DNA of 56,389 bases, from contig DASZHA010000085.1 in assembly GCA_035938265.1 (NCBI GenBank), forward strand, positions 1 through 56,389. The letters are read 5' to 3'. A program made the translations under genes and the position numbers. The notes under the pieces are model-generated. The model had not been told where the DNA came from and did not search any database. It was given only the letters and a program-made list of their open reading frames with translations. The first letter of the stretch is position 1. Every line of letters begins with the position of its first letter. Origin of the DNA: DASZHA01 sp035938265. Lineage in GTDB: Bacteria > Chloroflexota > Dormibacteria > DASZGP01. Shown here in pieces: positions 24,600 to 32,840 of the stretch.

Positions 24600-24677
24600 C
24601 GGCTGAGGATTGCACATCCCGTTGCCCGTGCTCAGGAGCTGGGGAGCCCGGGCCGTACAATTGGGCGCACTCCTCGC

Positions 24678-24771
24678 GGGGAGGTGGCTGAGTGGTCGAA
24701 AGCGCTCGCCTGCTAAGCGAGTAGGGGGCTTTGACGCTCCCTCCCGGGTTCGAATCCCGGCCTTCCCGCCA
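24678..24771 (+). tRNA. tRNA-Ser (anticodon GCU), CCA encoded
   Basis: A class II tRNA. The acceptor GGGGAGG pairs with CCTTCCC (one G-T), the D-arm GGCTGAGTGG.C follows, the anticodon stem CTCGC/GCGAG holds loop CTGCTAA with GCT at 24712-24714, a long variable arm lies at about 24722-24742, and the T-arm is CCGGG-TTCGAAT-CCCGG. Discriminator G and CCA end the gene at 24771. It reads codons AGC/AGU. Confidence 0.96.
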
Positions 24772-24821
24772 ATTTCACCCTCAACCAGCCTGACCGCGCA
24801 GTCGTCGTTCAGGTTGGTCGA

Positions 24822-24827
24822 TATAAT
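24822..24827 (+). promoter_or_regulatory. TATAAT -10 box of toxin-antitoxin operon
   Basis: A perfect TATAAT lies six bases before ATG 24834, predicting a leaderless message. No clear -35 is seen. Confidence 0.6.
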
Positions 24828-24833
24828 GACCAT

Positions 24834-25061
24834 ATGACCAGAAAACTGACCGCTACAGAGGCGAAGGCCAGGATTCTTTCGTTGCTGGACGAGGTGGCAG
24901 CGGGTGAGGAGGTCGAGATCACCAAGCACGGCCGCGCGGTGGCGCGCCTGGTTCCCGCCACCGGGCCCCACGCGCTCGAGGGCGCCCTCTCCGGCGTCGC
25001 CTTGACGGCGGCGGAGGACGACGATCTGTTCACCACCGGGGCGCCCTGGGACCTGGGGTGA
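24834..25061 (+). CDS. Phd/YefM-type antitoxin
   Basis: A 75-residue protein: LTATEAKARILSLLDEVAAG, then EEVEITKHGRAVARLVP, is the Phd/YefM DNA-binding fold, with a C-terminal acidic tail (TAAEDDDLFTTGAPWDLG) that would bind and block the toxin. It should neutralise the adjacent PIN toxin and autorepress the operon. Its TGA overlaps the GTG of the toxin gene, the usual arrangement. Confidence 0.92.
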   Translation: MTRKLTATEAKARILSLLDEVAAGEEVEITKHGRAVARLVPATGPHALEGALSGVALTAAEDDDLFTTGAPWDLG

Positions 25062-25450
25062 CCACGGTCATCCTGGACACCCATGTGATCCACTGGTGGT
25101 CGGCCGAACCCGCCCGCCTGAGCCCGGCGGCAAGGCAGGCGGTTCGCGAGGCTGACGAGCTGGCGGTCGCGGACATTTCCTGGTTCGAGCTCGCCTGGCT
25201 GGCAACGCACGATCGAATCGTCCTCACGGTCCCGCTGTTGTCATGGCTGCAGCGGCTCGGCGAGCAAGTCAGGACAATTCCGATCACCCCGGCGATCGCG
25301 GCCGCCGCGGTGGCTCTACCCGCCTCGTTCCCGGGTGACCCGGCTGACCGCCTGATCTATGCCACCGCCGTCGAGCAGGGCGGGCGACTGGTGACCAAGG
25401 ACAGGCGGCTCCGCGACCATCGTCATCCCCGGCCGGTCACCGTTTGGTGA
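25058..25450 (+). CDS. vapC: VapC-type PIN-domain toxin
   Basis: A 130-residue PIN ribonuclease. Acidic active-site residues are visible in VILDTHVIHWW (first Asp), the SWFELAWL Glu, PGDPADRLIYATA (third and fourth Asp) and TKDRRL. Such toxins cleave tRNA or rRNA until neutralised by the partner antitoxin. It starts at GTG 25058, overlapping the antitoxin stop by four bases. The paired antitoxin is Phd-like, a common pairing. Confidence 0.93.
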   Translation: MTTVILDTHVIHWWSAEPARLSPAARQAVREADELAVADISWFELAWLATHDRIVLTVPLLSWLQRLGEQVRTIPITPAIAAAAVALPASFPGDPADRLIYATAVEQGGRLVTKDRRLRDHRHPRPVTVW

Positions 25451-25588
25451 GGGAGATTCGAACCCGGGCGATCGGCTCGCCAAACCCGGTCATCCTTAGG
25501 CCTCCCACATGACTGTCTCTCGTCATTGAGTGGCGTGTCGGCGGCGGGGGAATGCTTCCGCGGGGCTCCTCGCAGGCGGCGCGCGGGT

Positions 25589-25594
25589 CATAAT
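25589..25594 (+). promoter_or_regulatory. -10 box CATAAT for GYD gene
   Basis: CATAAT is located 36 bases upstream of ATG 25631; unlike its neighbours this gene has room for a leader with a ribosome site (CAGGAGAA). Confidence 0.4.
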
Positions 25595-25630
25595 GCGAAG
25601 CGGGGCTCGAAAGGGCGACAGGAGAAGTGC

Positions 25631-25954
25631 ATGCCCAAGTACATGTTCGAGTTCTCGTACAGCGCCGACGGCCTGAAGGGGCTGCTGAAGGAGGGGGGCA
25701 CCGGTCGGCGCGACGCGACGACCAAGCTCGCCGAGAGCCTGGGCGGCAACGTCGAGTCGTACTGCTTCGCTTTTGGCGGAAGCCGCGATGGCTTCCTGAT
25801 AGCCGACGTGCCGGACAATGCTTCCGCCGCGGCGGCCAGCCTGATTGCGTCGGCCACCGGCGCGGTCAGGGTCAGCACCACAGTCCTTCTGACCGCTCAG
25901 GAGGTCGACGACGCGGCCAAGAAGCACGCGGATTACCGGCCGCCGGGAGCATGA
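25631..25954 (+). CDS. GYD-domain protein
   Basis: A 107-residue protein of the small alpha/beta dimeric ferredoxin-like GYD family: PKYMFEFSYSADGLKGLLKE at the start, GGNVESYCFAFGGSRDGFLI in the middle and a VRVSTTVLLTAQEVDDA end. Its function is unknown. The start at ATG 25631 has CAGGAGAA upstream; the frame is open further upstream but has no support there. Its stop codon lies in the loop of a terminator hairpin. Confidence 0.88.
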   Translation: MPKYMFEFSYSADGLKGLLKEGGTGRRDATTKLAESLGGNVESYCFAFGGSRDGFLIADVPDNASAAAASLIASATGAVRVSTTVLLTAQEVDDAAKKHADYRPPGA

Positions 25955-25966
25955 TCCCGGCTTTTT
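25942..25966 (+). terminator. Intrinsic terminator overlapping GYD stop codon
   Basis: GCCGGGA (25942-25948) and TCCCGGC (25955-25961) form a perfect seven-pair stem followed by TTTTT. The TGA stop (25952-25954) is inside the loop. Confidence 0.85.
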
Positions 25967-26033
25967 GCTGACACCAAACCAACTGGATCAACAGGCCCCC
26001 GGCAAGCTCGCCGGGATCACGTGAGGAGAGGTC

Positions 26034-27140
26034 GTGGGATTCTTCGACAAGAACCAGCAGCAGGCGGGTTTTGGAGCCGGCCAGTCCGTCGAGGACATGA
26101 TGAAGATGGCCCAGGAGCAGGTGGCCGCGGCGCAGCAGCAGGCGGCCTCGATCCAGCAGGCGACCGCCGGCACCGAGGTCGGCTCATCGGCGTGGGCCAG
26201 GAAGGTGATGTCGGTCCTGGTGCCACCGCAGCCCGGCTTTGTCCGTCGCGGTGACTGCCCCAACTGCGGGGCGCCCAAGAAGCTGCCCTCGGCCACCGCC
26301 TACGTCTACTGCGACTACTGCGCGTCGCTGATGGACTACGACCTCCGAAAGGCGTCGGAGAACGACGCGCCGCCGAGCCCGGAATATCCCCAGACCGTCA
26401 ACGGCCTCTACCCCCAGGCGGAGGCGGCCAAAGCCGCGGGCGACCAGGACACCTACCGTGGCATCCAGAAGCAGACATACGAGGCCTACGTCAAATTCGT
26501 TCCCAACGCGGTATCGCACCGGGCCAAGAACGACGCCAAATACCGTGAGCAGTACATCAACTACATGGCCGAGGCGGCCACCGCCCGCGCCTTCGACCCC
26601 GGGGCCCAGGCTCTCGAGGCCGAGATGAAGCAGCGGGTGATGAGCCTGCAGTACAGCGGCGGGATGATGGCCCAGCAGGTCAGCCCCAAGTCGTTCTGGC
26701 CGATGGTGGAAACCCTGGAGAAGCAGCTCAAGCTCACCAAGGACCTGAACCGCAAGGCCGGCGTCAACGACCTCGACCCCGACCGCTCCGACCGCCTCGG
26801 CGACAAGATGGGCTGGTCCGGGTTTGTCCAGGGCTGGATCGGGATGCTGCCGGATGACGCCGCCGCCCAGCTGCTCGACCGCACCGGCCTGAAGAGCGAG
26901 TTCGTCGCGGTCCAGGCCGAGGATGGGCAGCCTCGCAAGTGCGGCAACTGCGGCGGCCAGGTCACGGCGCTGCCGGATGCCAAGGTGATGGTCTGCGACG
27001 GCTGTGGCCTGAGGCTTGACGTCGGCGCCGCCGAGATCCCCTGCCGCAGCTGCGGCGGCTCGATGACGTTCCCCGAGGGCGCCGACAACACCAAGTGCCC
27101 GTTCTGCGGGGTCGACGTCGAGAGGGTGGGGGTCCTCTAG
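26034..27140 (+). CDS. Triple zinc-ribbon protein
   Basis: A 368-residue soluble protein. The N-terminal 55 residues are Gln/Ala-rich and probably coiled coil. Zinc ribbon 1 lies at about 76-102 (CPNCG, CDYC), then a helical domain of about 190 residues. Two more ribbons end the chain: CGNCG/CDGC (about 303-328) and CRSCG/CPFC (about 337-361). The middle domain has no recognised motif. Such ribbons usually hold protein-protein or nucleic-acid contacts, but the role here is unknown. The start is GTG 26034 with GAGGAG five bases upstream. It converges with the cyclase gene, overlapping by four bases. Confidence 0.82.
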   Translation: MGFFDKNQQQAGFGAGQSVEDMMKMAQEQVAAAQQQAASIQQATAGTEVGSSAWARKVMSVLVPPQPGFVRRGDCPNCGAPKKLPSATAYVYCDYCASLMDYDLRKASENDAPPSPEYPQTVNGLYPQAEAAKAAGDQDTYRGIQKQTYEAYVKFVPNAVSHRAKNDAKYREQYINYMAEAATARAFDPGAQALEAEMKQRVMSLQYSGGMMAQQVSPKSFWPMVETLEKQLKLTKDLNRKAGVNDLDPDRSDRLGDKMGWSGFVQGWIGMLPDDAAAQLLDRTGLKSEFVAVQAEDGQPRKCGNCGGQVTALPDAKVMVCDGCGLRLDVGAAEIPCRSCGGSMTFPEGADNTKCPFCGVDVERVGVL

Positions 27141-28480
27141 CCGGCGCGCCGGCTGATCGCCACCACCCGCACCGGCTGGGCGAAGCCCTTGACCTCGATG
27201 GGGTCGAGGGCCTCGGCCTCGAAGTCCGCCGACAGGGAGGCCCTGGTCCGCTGGTCGGTGAGGACCTGCCCTGGTGCGGCGTGGTCGCAGAGCCGCGACG
27301 CCAGGTTGGCCACGGTGCCCACCGGGGCATATTCCTGGCGGCCGTGGTACCCGACCATGCCCAGGGTGGCGTAGCCGAAGGCGAAGCCGATGCCGTAGCT
27401 GAGCTCGTAACCGCGGGCGGCCCAGCGGTCCGCGAACGCGTCCAGCCGCGGCTTCAGCTCGAGCGCCATAACCGCGGCGCGGCCGGGTGGGTCGTCGCAG
27501 GGGAGGGGGTCGTTGAAGTAGGCCATCATGCCGTCGCCCTGGATCGGGCCCACGGTGGCCTGCGATTGCTCGAGGACCTCGCCGACGGTCTCGTGGTAGG
27601 CCCTGAGGGCGGCGATCACCTCCTCGGGCTCGGCGTCGGCGGTGAACCGGCTGAAGCCACGGAGGTCGATGAAGACGACCGCGATCTCCCTGCGGTGGGG
27701 GGCGAGGACGGTGGCTTCATTGGGTCCAACCACCGCGTCGGCGACCACCGGGGGCAGGAAACGGCGCAGGCGGTCGAGGCGCTCGACCTCGGCCACCTGC
27801 TGGCGGACCTTCCCCTCGAGGTCGCGGTTCAGCTCATCGAGCTGGTCCTGGACGGCAAATATCCACTCAGCTATCCGCGTGGCGAGGAGGGCCACCGCCG
27901 TGACTGACACGACCATGACCAGCCAGCGCACGGGCGCCTCGCTGGTTACGGGCTGGAATGCGAGAACAACGGCATAGATGGCCGAATAGAAGACCACCGT
28001 GTAGACCATGAGCCTCCTGTTGAGGGCGACGCTGAGGACCCCAGCGCTGGCCATATAGCCGGCAGTGGCGTAAACCGGTCCACCGTCGGGACCGAGGAAG
28101 TAGATCCCGATCGCGGCAGGCACCGCTGGAAGAGATCCGAGCACGAAGATCAGCCACATCGAGCCGGCCCACCTCCTGGCGGTCAGGATGTAGCCCAGCC
28201 AGACCGCCTCGACGACCAGAAAGGACGCGATGGCGCCGGTCTGGTTGGTCCTCGGGTACGGGGCCACCACGACCTGAACGAGCGCGAACAGGCCCATCAG
28301 CATGTAGAGCGTCAGGGCCAGCCGCAGCAGCCGGACTCGGGTGGACAGTTCGAACCTCCCGCCCCCCCAACCGGGGACCGGGATCAGCTGCGGAGACGCT
28401 CCCGCGGGGCGGGGTGCCGCCGACGCCGGAGTGGGGTCTGCTTCCTCCCTGCGCGCCGCGGCTGCCTGTCGTGTGTCCAC
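27137..28480 (-). CDS. Membrane class III adenylate/guanylate cyclase
   Basis: A 447-residue protein: a Pro/Ala-rich N-terminus, about six membrane helices (residues 45-215), a short coiled linker (QLDELNRDLEGKVRQQVAEV), and a class III cyclase catalytic domain (about 255-445). The metal-binding aspartates are in VVFIDLRGFSRFT and GPIQGDGMMAYFND; the EYAPVGTVANLASRL segment carries the transition-state Asn and Arg. It probably makes cAMP in response to a membrane signal. The start is GTG 28480 with AAGGGGG upstream. Confidence 0.92.
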   Translation of the reverse strand: MDTRQAAAARREEADPTPASAAPRPAGASPQLIPVPGWGGGRFELSTRVRLLRLALTLYMLMGLFALVQVVVAPYPRTNQTGAIASFLVVEAVWLGYILTARRWAGSMWLIFVLGSLPAVPAAIGIYFLGPDGGPVYATAGYMASAGVLSVALNRRLMVYTVVFYSAIYAVVLAFQPVTSEAPVRWLVMVVSVTAVALLATRIAEWIFAVQDQLDELNRDLEGKVRQQVAEVERLDRLRRFLPPVVADAVVGPNEATVLAPHRREIAVVFIDLRGFSRFTADAEPEEVIAALRAYHETVGEVLEQSQATVGPIQGDGMMAYFNDPLPCDDPPGRAAVMALELKPRLDAFADRWAARGYELSYGIGFAFGYATLGMVGYHGRQEYAPVGTVANLASRLCDHAAPGQVLTDQRTRASLSADFEAEALDPIEVKGFAQPVRVVAISRRAG

Positions 28481-28523
28481 GCCCGTTCCCCCTTCGCGCC
28501 ACAGCTTAGCGCCTCGACCGGCG

Positions 28524-28545
28524 GGCGGGGCCCGGAGGCCCCGCC
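28524..28545 (-). terminator. GC-rich hairpin between propeller and cyclase genes
   Basis: GGCGGGGCC and GGCCCCGCC form a perfect nine-pair stem with a CGGA loop in the 78-base gap. No T-run follows, so it may be a weak terminator or an RNA-stabilising hairpin. Confidence 0.45.
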
Positions 28546-28558
28546 GCGGCCGGTTGCG

Positions 28559-29635
28559 TCAGTCGTCGAAGGGCGCCGTCAGACCGGTGTAGTCGCCGAC
28601 CACCTTGGCGTCATACGGCCCGTTCAGGCGGTTGAACCCGGCGCCCGGGGCGTTGATCTTTCCGTCGCTGAACACGATGTGCCCGGCGTGGTTGACCTCG
28701 CTCACCTGCTGGTTGAACTGGTCGCTGATCAGGGTGTCGCCATTCTTGAGCCGCACTGCCCGGGTGGGGTTGGGGTTGGCATTGCTCCCGTTGCGGGTGT
28801 TGGTGACGAAGCTCCAGACGACGTTGCCCGAATGCGTCACCTCGATGATGCGGTTGTTCAGCGAGTCGGTGATCAGGGTGTTGCCGTTCTCCAGCCGGCT
28901 CGCGAAGGCGGCGCCGTTGAGGAGGAGCGGGTCTGGCGTTGTCGGATACTGCCACAGGATTTGATGGTCGCGGTTGACCTCGATGACGCGGTTGTTGTTC
29001 TCATCCGAGATCAGGACGTGGCCGTTCTCGAGCAGCTCGGCGCTGTTGGGGTTGTTCAGCTGGTTGGCGCCTGAGCCCGGGTTGCCGGTCATCCCGTACT
29101 GCCAGACGATGTCGTGGTTCTTGTTGACCTCGATGATCCGCGAGTTGCCCTGGTCAGTGATCAGGACGTGCTTGCTGGGCAGCCAGGTGGACTGCACCGG
29201 CGTGTTCAGCTCGTTGTCCCCAGCACCTGTGACTCCAAAGGTCCCGTACTGCCATTTGATATTGCCGTCCTCGTCGACCAGGATCACGCGGTTGTCGGCA
29301 CACCCATTCGGGCAGTTGGGTTCGGTACCAGCCGGTGCGCCGGTCCCGGCCATGAGGGTCAGGTCGCCGACTCGCTGGACATCGTTGACGCCGATGATCG
29401 ATTTGGCGCTGACGTCATTCGGCCCGAGGCCGAACTGCCAGACCACGTGGTGGTTGCGGTCGATCTCGATAACGCGGTTGTTGAACTGGTCCGCGATCAG
29501 GATGTGACCGTCCTGGTTGAAGTCCTTGTGGTCCCCTGCCGATGCGGGGACGGCAACGCCGAAGACCGCGGTAGCGGCGATCGCGGCGGCGGACGCGCGC
29601 GCCAGGTATCGCGCCATACGGGCTGACCTGAACAT
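28559..29635 (-). CDS. Secreted NHL/PQQ-like beta-propeller protein
   Basis: A 358-residue secreted protein. A signal peptide (RASAAAIAATAVFGVAVPASA) is followed by about six repeats of the form NGHVLISDxxNNRVIEV-N-xHxIxWQYG, roughly 45-60 residues apart, which should form a six-bladed propeller. No catalytic residues stand out; arylsulfotransferase-like and NHL proteins share this repeat. I chose ATG 29635, with GGGAGG upstream, over the in-frame ATG at 29650. It is divergent from the dienelactone hydrolase gene. Confidence 0.82.
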   Translation of the reverse strand: MFRSARMARYLARASAAAIAATAVFGVAVPASAGDHKDFNQDGHILIADQFNNRVIEIDRNHHVVWQFGLGPNDVSAKSIIGVNDVQRVGDLTLMAGTGAPAGTEPNCPNGCADNRVILVDEDGNIKWQYGTFGVTGAGDNELNTPVQSTWLPSKHVLITDQGNSRIIEVNKNHDIVWQYGMTGNPGSGANQLNNPNSAELLENGHVLISDENNNRVIEVNRDHQILWQYPTTPDPLLLNGAAFASRLENGNTLITDSLNNRIIEVTHSGNVVWSFVTNTRNGSNANPNPTRAVRLKNGDTLISDQFNQQVSEVNHAGHIVFSDGKINAPGAGFNRLNGPYDAKVVGDYTGLTAPFDD

Positions 29636-29674
29636 ACTCAAACCTCCCATTTACACCGCCGTGCTGGTGCAGCG

Positions 29675-30424
29675 ATGCGCTTCGACAGGTACTACGTCTC
29701 CGGGTTACCCGCATACTTCCCCTTCGAAATGGCGATCCGGGAAGAGATGGTCAGCTACCCCTCCAGCGGCGGGAAACTTACCAGCCTGTTGGCCCTGCCC
29801 GAGGAGGGCGGCCCATTCCCCGCGGTGGTGGTGATCCATGAGGCGTACGGCCTCAATGACAACGTCAAGGACATCACCCGCCGCTTCGCCGGTGAGGGGT
29901 ACGTGGCCCTGGGGGTAGACCTGTTCTCCAACGGGCCGACCTGGGTCTGCATGGCCAGGTTCTTCTCGGGCGTCGTCTTCAACTCCCTCGACCACAGCGG
30001 CATCAAGGGTCTGAAGGCCTCGCTCGACTTCCTGACCAAGCTGCCCAAGGTCGACAGCAAGCGGGTTGGCGCGGTGGGCTACTGCCTGGGCGGCAGCTTC
30101 GCCCTCGCCTGGGCGTGCACCGACAACCGCCTCAAAGCGATCGCGCCCTACTACGCCCAGAACCCCCGGCCGCTGAAGGCGGTGGAGCGGGCCTGTCCCG
30201 TGGTGGGGTCGTATCCCACGGGGGACCCCATCACCACCGGCGACGGCCACAAGCTCGACGCTCGCCTGGACCAGTACGGCATCGAACACGACATCAAGCA
30301 CTACCCCGGGGCCAAGCACGGCTTCTTCAACGACACATCGACTAAATACAACGAGGCGGCGGCAAATGACTCCTGGAAGCGGGTGCTGGCCTTCTTCGAG
30401 GAGCACGTCAAGGTAGCCGGCTGA
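29675..30424 (+). CDS. Dienelactone hydrolase family protein
   Basis: A 249-residue alpha/beta hydrolase with the DLH pattern: VVVIHEAYGLNDNVKDITRR, the nucleophile elbow GYCLGGSFAL with catalytic Cys, and KHYPGAKHGFFND with the catalytic His. These enzymes open lactones or hydrolyse esters. About 28 residues precede the usual DLH start, so internal ATGs at 29729 or 29747 are possible. The following SOS promoter belongs to imuA, which starts 111 bases after this stop. Confidence 0.85.
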   Translation: MRFDRYYVSGLPAYFPFEMAIREEMVSYPSSGGKLTSLLALPEEGGPFPAVVVIHEAYGLNDNVKDITRRFAGEGYVALGVDLFSNGPTWVCMARFFSGVVFNSLDHSGIKGLKASLDFLTKLPKVDSKRVGAVGYCLGGSFALAWACTDNRLKAIAPYYAQNPRPLKAVERACPVVGSYPTGDPITTGDGHKLDARLDQYGIEHDIKHYPGAKHGFFNDTSTKYNEAAANDSWKRVLAFFEEHVKVAG

Positions 30425-30428
30425 GACC

Positions 30429-30457
30429 TTGACTGGCGAACGCATGTTCGCTATGAT
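30429..30457 (+). promoter_or_regulatory. SOS promoter of imuA-imuB-dnaE2 operon
   Basis: A -35 TTGACT (30429-30434) and a -10 TATGAT (30452-30457) are 17 bases apart. Inside the spacer lies a perfect LexA operator, GAACGCATGTTC (30438-30449). LexA bound here would block RNA polymerase, so the mutasome should be damage-induced. Confidence 0.9.
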
Positions 30458-30535
30458 GGAGGGCGCCTCCCGCACCTGCTGAATCCCCCTCCCGAGAGGC
30501 CGTCTCTGTCATCGGTCAGTCCTCAGAGGTTGCTC

Positions 30536-31333
30536 TTGGGTAGTTCAGCGTCCCCCAAAGCCCTGGCCCTGAAGTCGGCAATGGGGCAGATCCAAACCCG
30601 CTTCGGCACGGCGGCGCTGCAGAACGCGGCGGCGGTGGTGGCGCTGCAGAGCGACATCGCGCCGACCCCCCGGCCTGCCGACGTCTCCTCGGCTGCCGGC
30701 TGCCCCACCGGCATCGCCGAGATCGACGACCTGACATCGGTGGGAGGCCTGCCCCGAGGCCGGCTCAGCCTCTGCCTGGGTAGCCCGGGCGCGGGCAAGA
30801 TGATGGTTGGTTACCAGTTCCTGGCCCAGGCCAGCCAGGAGTATGCCGCCGTCCTGGCGCTGGACATGCGCGGCCACCTCGATCCCTGGCTGATGGCGCG
30901 GATGGGTGCGCGGCTCGACCGGGTGCTGGTGCTGCGGCCCGATCGTGGCGCAGGTGTCGAGGATGAGCTCAAGACCTCGCTGGAGGCGACCCTCGCGCTG
31001 CTGCGCGCGGGGGTGGGTTGCGTGCTCGCCGACCTGCCGGCGGCGTGGGCCACGAGCGGGCTGTGGGACCCCTTCGCGGCGTCGCTCAGCGCCGCCTGCT
31101 CGCGGGCGGGGGCGCCGATGCTGCTGCTGGCGGAGGACGTGGCGGCGATGCCGCTGCGCTATGCCGCCAGCGTGGTGCTGCGCCTGCGTCACCAGGAATG
31201 GCTGCTGCGCCATGGCGACATCGACGGCGTGCGTCTGAGTGTGGTGGTCGAGAAGAACAAGGTCGGCATGCCCGGCGGCGCCGCCGAGTTCGTGGTGCGC
31301 TATCCCCGCGGCACCTTCATGCCGCCGCCATGA
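30536..31333 (+). CDS. imuA: ImuA-like RecA-fold mutasome protein
   Basis: A 265-residue RecA-fold protein at the head of the mutasome operon. The nucleotide site is GLPRGRLSLCLGSPGAGKMM (Walker A GSPGAGKM), and the Walker-B-like strand is near CVLADLP. It corresponds to ImuA/ImuA', the helper that acts with ImuB and DnaE2 in damage-tolerant synthesis. TTG 30536 is preferred, with AGAGG six bases upstream; TTG 30530 is possible. The last codons overlap the ImuB start (ATGA). Confidence 0.85.
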   Translation: MGSSASPKALALKSAMGQIQTRFGTAALQNAAAVVALQSDIAPTPRPADVSSAAGCPTGIAEIDDLTSVGGLPRGRLSLCLGSPGAGKMMVGYQFLAQASQEYAAVLALDMRGHLDPWLMARMGARLDRVLVLRPDRGAGVEDELKTSLEATLALLRAGVGCVLADLPAAWATSGLWDPFAASLSAACSRAGAPMLLLAEDVAAMPLRYAASVVLRLRHQEWLLRHGDIDGVRLSVVVEKNKVGMPGGAAEFVVRYPRGTFMPPP

Positions 31334-32592
31334 TCCTCTGCTGCCGGATCCCCGACATCCCCATCGCGGCGCTGGTCCTGCAGCACGACGACGACAGCCT
31401 GCGCCGGCAGCCGTTGATCGTTGGCGGCTTTCCCAGCGAGCGCAAACCGGTGCGGGCCGCCTCCCCGGAGGCGCGCAGCTACGGCGTCTGCGCCGGCATG
31501 CCCCTGCGCCAGGCCGAGCAGCTCTGCCCCGAAGCCCGCTTCTTCGCTGTCGACGAGAAGGCCGAGGCCGACCTCGCCCGCCACCTGCTGGCCGGGCTCT
31601 ATGCGCTGGCGCCCCGGGTCGAGCTGGCAGCGTCGGGTGAGGCCTATGTCGAAATCGACGGGCTTGGCGACCCTGACGACTTCGCCGCTCGCGTCGCCGC
31701 CTACCTCCATCGCCGTCTGCGTAGCCGGCCGGCGCTGGGCCTGGGCGACAACAAGTTCGTCGCGGCCACCGCCGCCGCCCTCGCTGCGGCCCGCGCCGAC
31801 ACCACCGGGCCTGCGCCGTTACTCGTGCCGCGGGGCAGCGAGCGCTCCTTCCTGGCGCCGCTGTCGCTGGCCGAGCACCTGCCCGTCGATGGCGATATGA
31901 TCACGCGGCTGAAGCGATTTGGCCTGCGCTCGATGGCAGACTTCGCGGCCATGCCGCTGGCCGCGGTCGAGGGCCAGTTCGGGCGCGAGGGACTCCAGGC
32001 GCTGCGCCTGGCCCGGGGCGAGGATTCCCGCCGGTTTGAGCCATGGCAGCCGCCGCAGCGGATGGAGGAGAGCAGCTGCCTCGACCCCGCTGTCGACAAC
32101 CTCGAGCCGCTGCTCTTTGTCGCCCGCGGCCTGGTCGACCGCCTGGGGACGCGCCTGGTCGACGGCGGCCATGCCGCCACCGTGGTCCGTCTCCAGGTGG
32201 AGCTGGAGGAAGAGGCCTCGCCGGCCGAGGCGGTCCTCCGCCTGCGCGCGCCGATGAGCACTGGCGGCGAGCTCTGGACGCCGGTGGCGAGCCTGCTCCA
32301 GCGACAATCGATCAGCCGTCCAGTGAGCCGGGTGCGGCTGCGGCTGACCGGCTTCTGCCCCGCCGCCTCGCGCCAGATGGACCTGATGGCGCGCCAGGAC
32401 GGGCGGCTCGAGGACATCAGCCGCCAGCTGATGCTGCTCAGCGACGCCCACGGTCCCAACCTGGTGCGGATGGCCGAGGTGGCGCCGGCGCCGTCGCTGC
32501 TCGACGAGCGCCGCCACCGCTGGACCGACCCCGCCGAGTCGCTGGTGCGCCGGACCAAGACTGGCAACCGGCGGCACAAGCCGGCAGCATGA
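31330..32592 (+). CDS. imuB: ImuB, catalytically degenerate Y-family polymerase
   Basis: A 420-residue Y-family homologue. The first metal-binding motif of active enzymes is replaced (RIPDIPIAA at the N-terminus) and the SIDEAY-like motif reads ASGEAYVEIDG, so key aspartates seem lost, as in known ImuB proteins. The helix-hairpin-helix thumb (KRFGLRSMADFAAMP) and little-finger region are kept. ImuB is thought to scaffold ImuA, the beta clamp and DnaE2. It starts in the imuA stop and its TGA overlaps the next ATG. Confidence 0.93.
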   Translation: MILCCRIPDIPIAALVLQHDDDSLRRQPLIVGGFPSERKPVRAASPEARSYGVCAGMPLRQAEQLCPEARFFAVDEKAEADLARHLLAGLYALAPRVELAASGEAYVEIDGLGDPDDFAARVAAYLHRRLRSRPALGLGDNKFVAATAAALAAARADTTGPAPLLVPRGSERSFLAPLSLAEHLPVDGDMITRLKRFGLRSMADFAAMPLAAVEGQFGREGLQALRLARGEDSRRFEPWQPPQRMEESSCLDPAVDNLEPLLFVARGLVDRLGTRLVDGGHAATVVRLQVELEEEASPAEAVLRLRAPMSTGGELWTPVASLLQRQSISRPVSRVRLRLTGFCPAASRQMDLMARQDGRLEDISRQLMLLSDAHGPNLVRMAEVAPAPSLLDERRHRWTDPAESLVRRTKTGNRRHKPAA

Positions 32593-32840
32593 GCCGGCTT
32601 TTGGCCGAGCCCGAGGCGGTCGAGGTGTCGGCGGCCGGCGGCGTGCCCCAGCGGCTCCGCCTGGGTGACCATCGCCACCGCGTCGAGCGCGTCTTCGCCC
32701 GCTGGCGGGTGGAGTCGGACTGGTGGCGGTCGCCGGTGAGCCGGGAGTACTGGAAGCTGCAGCTGGGCGACGAGCTGGTTTGCGAGGTCTATGAGGACCG
32801 GCTCAGCCGGGGCTGGTGGCTCAGTCGGATATATGACTGA
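32589..32840 (+). CDS. DUF6504 small mutasome-associated protein
   Basis: An 83-residue protein that sits between imuB and dnaE2, as DUF6504 proteins often do. It has the basic RLRLGDHRHRVERVFARWRV and LVCEVYEDRLSRGWWLSRIYD segments. The role is unknown, but gene order implies it works with the mutasome. It overlaps imuB by four bases and dnaE2-N by eight. Confidence 0.85.
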   Translation: MSRLLAEPEAVEVSAAGGVPQRLRLGDHRHRVERVFARWRVESDWWRSPVSREYWKLQLGDELVCEVYEDRLSRGWWLSRIYD

